Assembly: GCA_022393335.1 (NCBI GenBank)
Contig: JAJEKB010020027.1
Span: forward strand, 144,435-208,434
From: Macrotrachela quadricornifera
Lineage: Eukaryota; Rotifera; Eurotatoria; Philodinida; Philodinidae
Direction of reading: 5' to 3'
Length of the DNA: 64,000 nucleotides
The notes below the pieces were generated by a model. That model made no database searches. It was not told where the DNA came from and worked only from the letters and a program-made list of their open reading frames with translations. The translations under genes were made by a program, and so were the position numbers. This document shows, in pieces, positions 58,789-64,000 of the stretch (positions within the stretch are counted from its first letter, which is position 1; each line of letters begins with the position of its first letter).

Positions 58789-59664
58789 ATTTGAAATAAT
58801 GATTTTAGTGTAGTGATTGAGACTTAGCAGTTTTTGATGAAGTTCGTAACTAATAAGAGATTCTGACCTTAAATATTCATCTGTATAAAATTGCTTTTGC
58901 CAGTGTAACGAATATTTTTTTTAGGAACCAAATGTAGAGTATATAAGACATTTTAGGCATTGAATAAATATACGTCCATAAGCAATGGTAAATGCCAACC
59001 TTTTGTAGTAATCGTGAGTCCATCTAGCACTGAAATTGTATAGTGAATGATTTGCAAGATCTATACATCTAGTAGAGACTAATTATTAATGCGTTATTGT
59101 AATAGAAAATGCAGTATTTTCAGAATTAATTGCTATACTTAGACGTAGAAAAGTCAAAAATTCATTCAACTATTTTCTCGTCCTCACAACTCATTAAAAT
59201 TACTATCGATTTTATTAGCAAAAAGTTTGAAGTTCCTTATAGGTGGTCGTACTGTAGTCTGTAGATACTTTGGATAATAAAACTGCATTCATCCAGAACT
59301 TCTACGTCCTTTCTACAGATATTCGACATTTTAGTCGATTATGTATCACACCATCTCGCAAAGCTTATCTATATCTTAAATTATACTTTAATATGTTGTT
59401 ATTCTGAAAGCTTGTCAAAAGAGTTGTATAATATTTTCTACCGTCAGTAACGTACCTTCTAATCTCATTGATGCATCTTCATCTAAAATAAATTTTTCGT
59501 TTCGCTGCTATACTTGTGTATGAAATCTGAAAAATCTCACCTTTTTCTTCTACTTAGGTTAGGCATCTCCCCATAGTTATAGAAAACGCCTTATCTGAAT
59601 TATTAACGACCAGAGAAGGTATCCGATGAAAAGAGAATATAGTTAAAGTTTTGCATCTTCCACT

Positions 59665-59960
59665 CGGCTTTTTCTGCTGTACATAGCACGTCTTTTACAG
59701 GACTGTTCCCTGTTGTGGCTGAGCCATCTGCAACAGAAATTTTCCCGTCACTCCTGAAACCTCTAGGACAGGACTTTTACCGGTATGCGTCAGCCATCTT
59801 TAACAGGATTGTTCCTGCTATACGTAGGTATTCGCCATAGAACTCTTCTCGCCGTGCATGATACCTCTTTCATAGGACTTTTTTCAACGTACCTGGAACC
59901 TCTGCTACAGAGCTTTTCCCGCCGTACATTAGGCATCTTCCACAGGACTCTTCTCATCGG
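59665..59960 (+). repeat. Minisatellite, period about 36 bp
   Basis: About eight diverged units of the type CATCTTCCACAGGACTCTTC followed by TCGCCGTACAT. The long frames on both strands (59785-60036) are repeat translations. Confidence 0.65.
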
Positions 59961-60034
59961 GCTCAAGTTGACATCCTCGCTTGCATCCACTTTGAACACG
60001 ATCACTCTCAAAATTGCATTAAACTGTGTCATTT

Positions 60035-60830
60035 GATTAGAAAGTGAATAAAATCACAGTCTCTTACGACTTGGATGAAGTTTTACGCACGCCTTCCTTT
60101 CTCATGCCCAATCACTCTGCCAATTTTCATTAGCGCACTCAAGGAACCGATGCGGATAGTTCTGTGACGCTATCTCACACGATCACTAAATATATAGCGA
60201 ACAAACTCATCAAAATCTTGATCTGTATTGATCGCGATGAAATTTTACCCACCCCCTTCCGCGCACTCCATTTGGTGGTTTCAACCCCACGTCGACTTTC
60301 CTCAGGAGCCAAGGAAGTAGTGTGGAAACTTTTGAGACGCTAGCTATCACACGGACTGAATGTATAGCGAACAGACAAATGTTCTTCTTTAAATATGTAG
60401 ATATGTCATCGTTGTGAGTCAAGAAAAAGAACAAATACGTTGTTTCTCTGAGTTATAGAAAACAAATGGATACACCATAGTTGTAAATCAAGGAAACACC
60501 TGTATGCATTTTTTTCTCTTATAACCTATTAGAAACCTTCGATTTTCACATTTAGACCAAAAAATCATTGATACAAAATGATTAATCTTAAAATCATACC
60601 AAATTCGCAGAATTTCTGCCAAATTCATGCAAATTTCATTGTTATATAACATGGGTGAAATTTCACCCATACACCCACACCCCTCACACCCTCGGTGGGT
60701 GATCCCGCTATGACCTTCCCCCGAGCCTGAGGATGCACCATGGAAAGTTTGGTGACGCTAACTCGTACAGGGACCGAATGCATAACGAACAGACAGACAT
60801 ACAGACATTTTTCTTTATATATATAGATTG
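60035..60830 (+). repeat. Three related retroelement-like 3' tails in series
   Basis: Segments at about 60035-60200, 60230-60410 and 60655-60830 share the order GATGAAATTTTACCCAC, then CTCAAGGA/GAGCCAAGGA, then GTGACGCTA, ACACGGACTGAATG, TATAGCGAACAGACA, with the last ending in ACAGACATTTTTCTTTATAT. Such GACAGACA plus TTTTTCTTTATATATATAG endings are common in invertebrate interspersed elements. I cannot name the superfamily. Confidence 0.55.
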
Positions 60831-61040
60831 AAGCAAAATTTTATTTTTTACCGCAATAATAGAAAATTTTTATATAAGCTATGAATTGTATTCAAATAAA
60901 AATTCATCTTTGACCTCTTTGAGAGCTCCGATATCAAAGGCTTTACTTAAATTATAATAATGATTTAGACAAAGATTTATCTTCAGTATAATTAATTTTT
61001 GTAATTTTCAAGAATTAATTTTGAAAGTTGATATTAACAA

Positions 61041-61808
61041 ATGGCTTCAAAATATCCTGACAATAATGATTCACAACATAATCAACGATTTTCAGATTTT
61101 GCCGATGAACCTCTTCAAATGTTAATGCCTATTCAAGGTTATGAAAAAAAACCTCTGGTTACACTCGAAGAAGCTATTGAACCAATAGTTTCAGTTGTAC
61201 CCGATGTTAAACGAATGGCATATGTTGCTAAAACGAAATGTAAAAAACCTCCAGCTGATGGTCTTTCAATAGATGAATCAGCTTCAATAATGCTTTATTC
61301 AATGGAATGGGAACCACAAGAAGAATGTCTATATTATGTATTAAATGCAACTCTTCGTTCTGAAAATCGAAAAAAATTAATTCCATGGTTTTTATTCCTA
61401 AAACTAATTTTAACTGCATTTGCACGTCTACCATCACGAAATCGTTTTGTTTATCGTGGCATTAAACGTGATATAAGAAAATACTATCCTACAGGAGAAA
61501 CAATTACTTGGTGGGGATTTAGTTCATGTACATCAAAAATCGACGTTTTGGAAAATGAACTATTTTTGGGTTCAAAAGGAACAAGAACATTTCTTACTAT
61601 CGACTGTGACAGTGGAAAAGATATTCGAAATCATTCGGCTTTTCAAAATGAAGATGAAATTCTTCTTCCACCTGGACGACAATTCAAAGTTGTTGCGTGT
61701 CTTAATCAATCGGGCGGTCTTCATATGATACAACTTAAAGAAATTGAATCACCATATGCACTCCTTGAACCTCCATCAAAAGTAAATCAATATTTTCTTT
61801 TTATTTAA
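61041..61808 (+). CDS. NAD(P)(+)--arginine ADP-ribosyltransferase (ART/R-S-ExE family)
   Basis: 255 aa if read through; ART domain at about residues 35-230. The triad is complete: R139 in V-Y-R-G, the Ser element in W-W-G-F-S-S-C-T-S (157-165) and E204-D-E206 in [12 protein letters not shown]. It aligns from end to end with the first exon of the ART gene at 21201 (for example L-E-E-A-I-E-P-I / [11 protein letters not shown]), so the two are paralogues. No signal peptide. A donor at 61782 (AAAGTAAAT) could splice to an acceptor TTTCAG before 61881, replacing the last eight residues by nine others and stopping at 61910; a longer chain through further exons beyond the window is also possible. 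Confidence 0.87.
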   Translation: MASKYPDNNDSQHNQRFSDFADEPLQMLMPIQGYEKKPLVTLEEAIEPIVSVVPDVKRMAYVAKTKCKKPPADGLSIDESASIMLYSMEWEPQEECLYYVLNATLRSENRKKLIPWFLFLKLILTAFARLPSRNRFVYRGIKRDIRKYYPTGETITWWGFSSCTSKIDVLENELFLGSKGTRTFLTIDCDSGKDIRNHSAFQNEDEILLPPGRQFKVVACLNQSGGLHMIQLKEIESPYALLEPPSKVNQYFLFI

Positions 61809-61910
61809 TCAATAATTAAACTGTAAAATTGTATTTGGATTCTTTTAAGGATATTTCACAAAATTTCAATCCTATTTCAGCCACTTCTCAATCAATATCC
61901 ACATCAATAA

Positions 61911-62968
61911 GCAGGTATTATTATTATTCTCAGATGCATTTAAAGAAAGTTTAAAAAATAGTTGAGATCATGATTATCTTTACTAAAATAAAATTCATTA
62001 TTTTGCACAAATATAATTCAAAAAATTGAGTACGTGAAAAACCATGTTAAGAATGAAGATAAAGATTTCGTGACTAGTCTAAAGTTAAAAATAAACTATA
62101 GTTTTTTTCAACTATAATCATTTAGATCGATTCATATCGAATAGATAATATTTTATTTCTAAGCTTATCTTCCGCATTAATATCTTGTATATTTTCATAG
62201 AATTTTAAATTATTTATAACTTACAATCATTCGAAAATATGTTTCTCTAAATATATCTTTTGAAAGAATAAATTTATCTTTTTTATTATGATCCTGATCT
62301 TTACTCTCTCAATAGTAAATTATTTTTGAAGTTGTACTAAATTGTGTTAAATGAGATCTCGAATATTATCTACTTATACTAAACTACCAAAGGCGAAATG
62401 TTAACTCGTTTTTTTTATAACCTATTTGAAAGTGTACTTTTTGAAATATAGTAAAAGCTAAATAGTAAATATTAAATAATTGGTTTAATGTTTGCCAATT
62501 GAATCTAATTGGTTAAAATAGGGATCTTCGAAAGTTGCGATAGGAGGCTGTTCCGAAATGTTAAACAGACCATTGGACATTCGTATTTTATTAAAATTCT
62601 AGGAAACCGGAATTAGTTTGCTGAAATTTACAACGATTACATCATAAGTATTTTGAATCAGTCGGACTAGCTATGAATGATTGAGAACCGCAAATCATCT
62701 TCTGCAAAACTCGGACAAGTTGCATTTCAAGAAGTTGTTTAGGAAAGATCGTATCTCATATCGCAGTAATAGTTAAGAGATATATGGAAAGCATGAATAT
62801 AACTGCTTTTGAAAACTGCTGTTTGTGTATATTGTGATGAGCAAAAATTTTGTTTAACAATAAATTTATTTTTTATACAAATATAGAATTTGATGTAGAA
62901 TATAAGTAATTTTTTTCTATAAATTTTATCTGTACAAAACACGATTTTAGTCTGAAAACTATCATTTT
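61911..62968. other. Intron or intergenic, nothing recognised
   Basis: AT-rich. Could be intronic if the ART gene continues to the exon-like segment at 63649-63683. Confidence 0.35.
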
Positions 62969-63024
62969 GTGAAACACGATCTGAAAGAGAGTGTTGAAGT
63001 GTTTAAGGGTAGAAATTTGCACCC

Positions 63025-63124
63025 NNNNNNNNNNNNNNNNNNNNNNNNNNNNNNNNNNNNNNNNNNNNNNNNNNNNNNNNNNNNNNNNNNNNNNNNNNNN
63101 NNNNNNNNNNNNNNNNNNNNNNNN
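63025..63124. other. Assembly gap (100 N)
   Basis: Exactly 100 N at the left side of a minisatellite. The array was probably collapsed here, and the true length is unknown. Confidence 0.95.
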
Positions 63125-63415
63125 ACAGACCGTGACAGACAGGCAAGATTAGCGTCACAGACCATGACCGACGGGCAAGATTAGTGTCACAGACCGTAAC
63201 CGACAGCCAAAAGTAGCATCGCAGACCGTGATCGACGGTGGTCAAAGGTCACCAAGTACATTTTGATAGTAGCAGACTATCACAGACCGTGACCGACACC
63301 ACAGCTAAAGGATGCCGTCGCAGATCGTGACCGACACCGCAGCTAAAGAACACCGTCACAGAGCGTGACCCACAACCAAAAGTAGCGTCACAGTCCGTGG
63401 TCAACAGTGAAAACA
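63125..63415 (+). repeat. Minisatellite, period about 32 bp
   Basis: The first three units are 32 bp long: ACAGACCGTGACAGACAGGC then AAGATTAGCGTC and variants. Later units are variable in length (30-60 bp) but keep CACAGACCGTGACCGAC. It may extend into the adjacent gap. Confidence 0.8.
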
Positions 63416-63648
63416 GTTATATCGTGTTTCACATTTTAATCCCATAGGGATTGCGCTGAAAGCTTTTTTGGAACAGAAGAGAAGTTTTAATTAATTCAAC
63501 ATATGCAGAAAAAAGAAAATAATTTCATCATATCTCTCGTATTTAGTTAAAGTTTTGTTTATTTACATATAACCAAATAATAATTGAAAAATATGAATCA
63601 AGATTTCGTTGAATTTTAAATTAAATTAATTTAAATTGTTTATTTTAG

Positions 63649-63683
63649 TTTGAAAATATCAAATAATACAATAAAACCATCAG
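63649..63683 (+). other. Possible 35-bp exon
   Basis: The segment lies between an acceptor (TTTATTTTAG) and a strong donor (CAG/GTAAGA). One of its three frames is open (L-K-I-S-N-N-T-I-K-P-S). It may be a linker exon of the ART gene at 61041 or belong to a gene beyond the window. Confidence 0.3.
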
Positions 63684-64000
63684 GTAAGATTAACATTCGA
63701 TTCTTTTAATTAAATTTAACAATCATATCAGTTTGAAAGTTGTTCATGAAAACAATCAGAAGAGTAAAGCCGTTGCGAATATCACTATATCGAATATCAA
63801 TAGTGAAAGATCCCTTTCTTATTAAAAAAGTCCAATTTTTTAAGAAAAGATCGAAGTGAAGTTTTTCTCGTAGGAAAATGAACCAAACTTATCTCTTTCA
63901 AAATATAATGTATGTAGAAGAAGTTCGTGGTAACTTTCCTATTGATATATTTTTACAATTACTTAAGTAATATCAAAAAATAAATAATCATTGTAAAAAA
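63684..64000. other. Window end, nothing recognised
   Basis: AT-rich sequence without a supported frame or repeat. Confidence 0.4.

Larger units (their letters stand above)
58797..61040. other. Intergenic with minisatellite and three element tails
   Basis: No gene. Contains a 36-bp minisatellite (59665-59960) and three same-orientation repeats between 60035 and 60830, annotated separately. Confidence 0.5.
62969..63432. mobile_element. Minisatellite-bearing inverted-repeat element with assembly gap
   Basis: Ends GTGAAACACGAT (62969) and ATCGTGTTTCAC (to 63432) are a perfect 12-bp inverted pair, flanked on both sides by atttt (62964-62968 and 63433-63437), a possible 5-bp target duplication. 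The interior is a tandem array interrupted by 100 N. The frames translated through the N-run are artefacts. Confidence 0.6.

Noticed and set aside
62962..63245. Frames on both strands through the second gap
   Set aside because: Minisatellite plus N-run; artefacts.
1..64000. tRNA, rRNA or riboswitch-like structures
   Set aside because: I looked for tRNA A/B-box-like words and rRNA-like GC-rich blocks and saw none I could defend; a dedicated covariance search would be decisive.

Overview
The window is AT-rich eukaryotic DNA with compact genes, very short GT-AG introns (50-60 bp is common) and many non-autonomous DNA transposons. The gene mix is what one expects of a bdelloid rotifer of the Adineta/Rotaria type: NAD:arginine ADP-ribosyltransferases (one fused to kinesin-light-chain-type TPRs), B-box/coiled-coil/NHL proteins, FMRFamide-type rhodopsin GPCRs, and genes that look foreign to animals (a plant/microbe-like GH3 xylosidase, a SABATH carboxyl methyltransferase, a TauD/TfdA dioxygenase). 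The species assignment is inference from gene content, because no database search was possible.

Layout. 0-10 kb: tail of a rhomboid-like protease, an SDR9C/retinol-dehydrogenase-like gene, a GPCR with a nonsense codon in TM1, and a three-exon secreted GH3 beta-xylosidase-like gene. 10-21 kb: mostly repeats, with one three-exon gene (15.8-16.9 kb) cut off by a dispersed repeat, plus an assembly gap inside a hairpin element. 21-30 kb: an ADP-ribosyltransferase gene with a transposon in its first intron, a beta-propeller exon that may belong to the same gene, a SWIM-finger transposase relic, a foldback element and a SABATH methyltransferase. 33-40 kb: an ART-TPR gene with a one-base frame break on a slippery A-run, then a B-box/NHL gene. 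42-50 kb: two GPCRs flanking a TauD-family gene. 50-61 kb: a repeat desert with three large repeat structures. 61-64 kb: a third ART gene and a minisatellite-bearing element around a second gap.

Gene models were joined by hand from splice sites, reading phase and family similarity. The GH3 gene (758 aa), the B-box/NHL gene (490 aa), the three-exon GPCR (341 aa) and the truncated minus-strand gene (309 aa) all close in frame over two or three exons.

The most unusual content is the mobile DNA. Three copies of one family (18192-19025, 22087-24036, 56206-56785) share terminal inverted repeats. Two have clear 8-bp target-site duplications, and the third probably does. Each carries a different long tandem array built around the palindrome TTCCGGAA. 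A second, hAT-like set (3483-3892, 13655-14512, 56892-58788) also has 8-bp duplications, with ends matching YARNG. No gene cluster with an obvious joint pathway is present. The genes look like independent single-copy or family-expanded loci separated by repeats.
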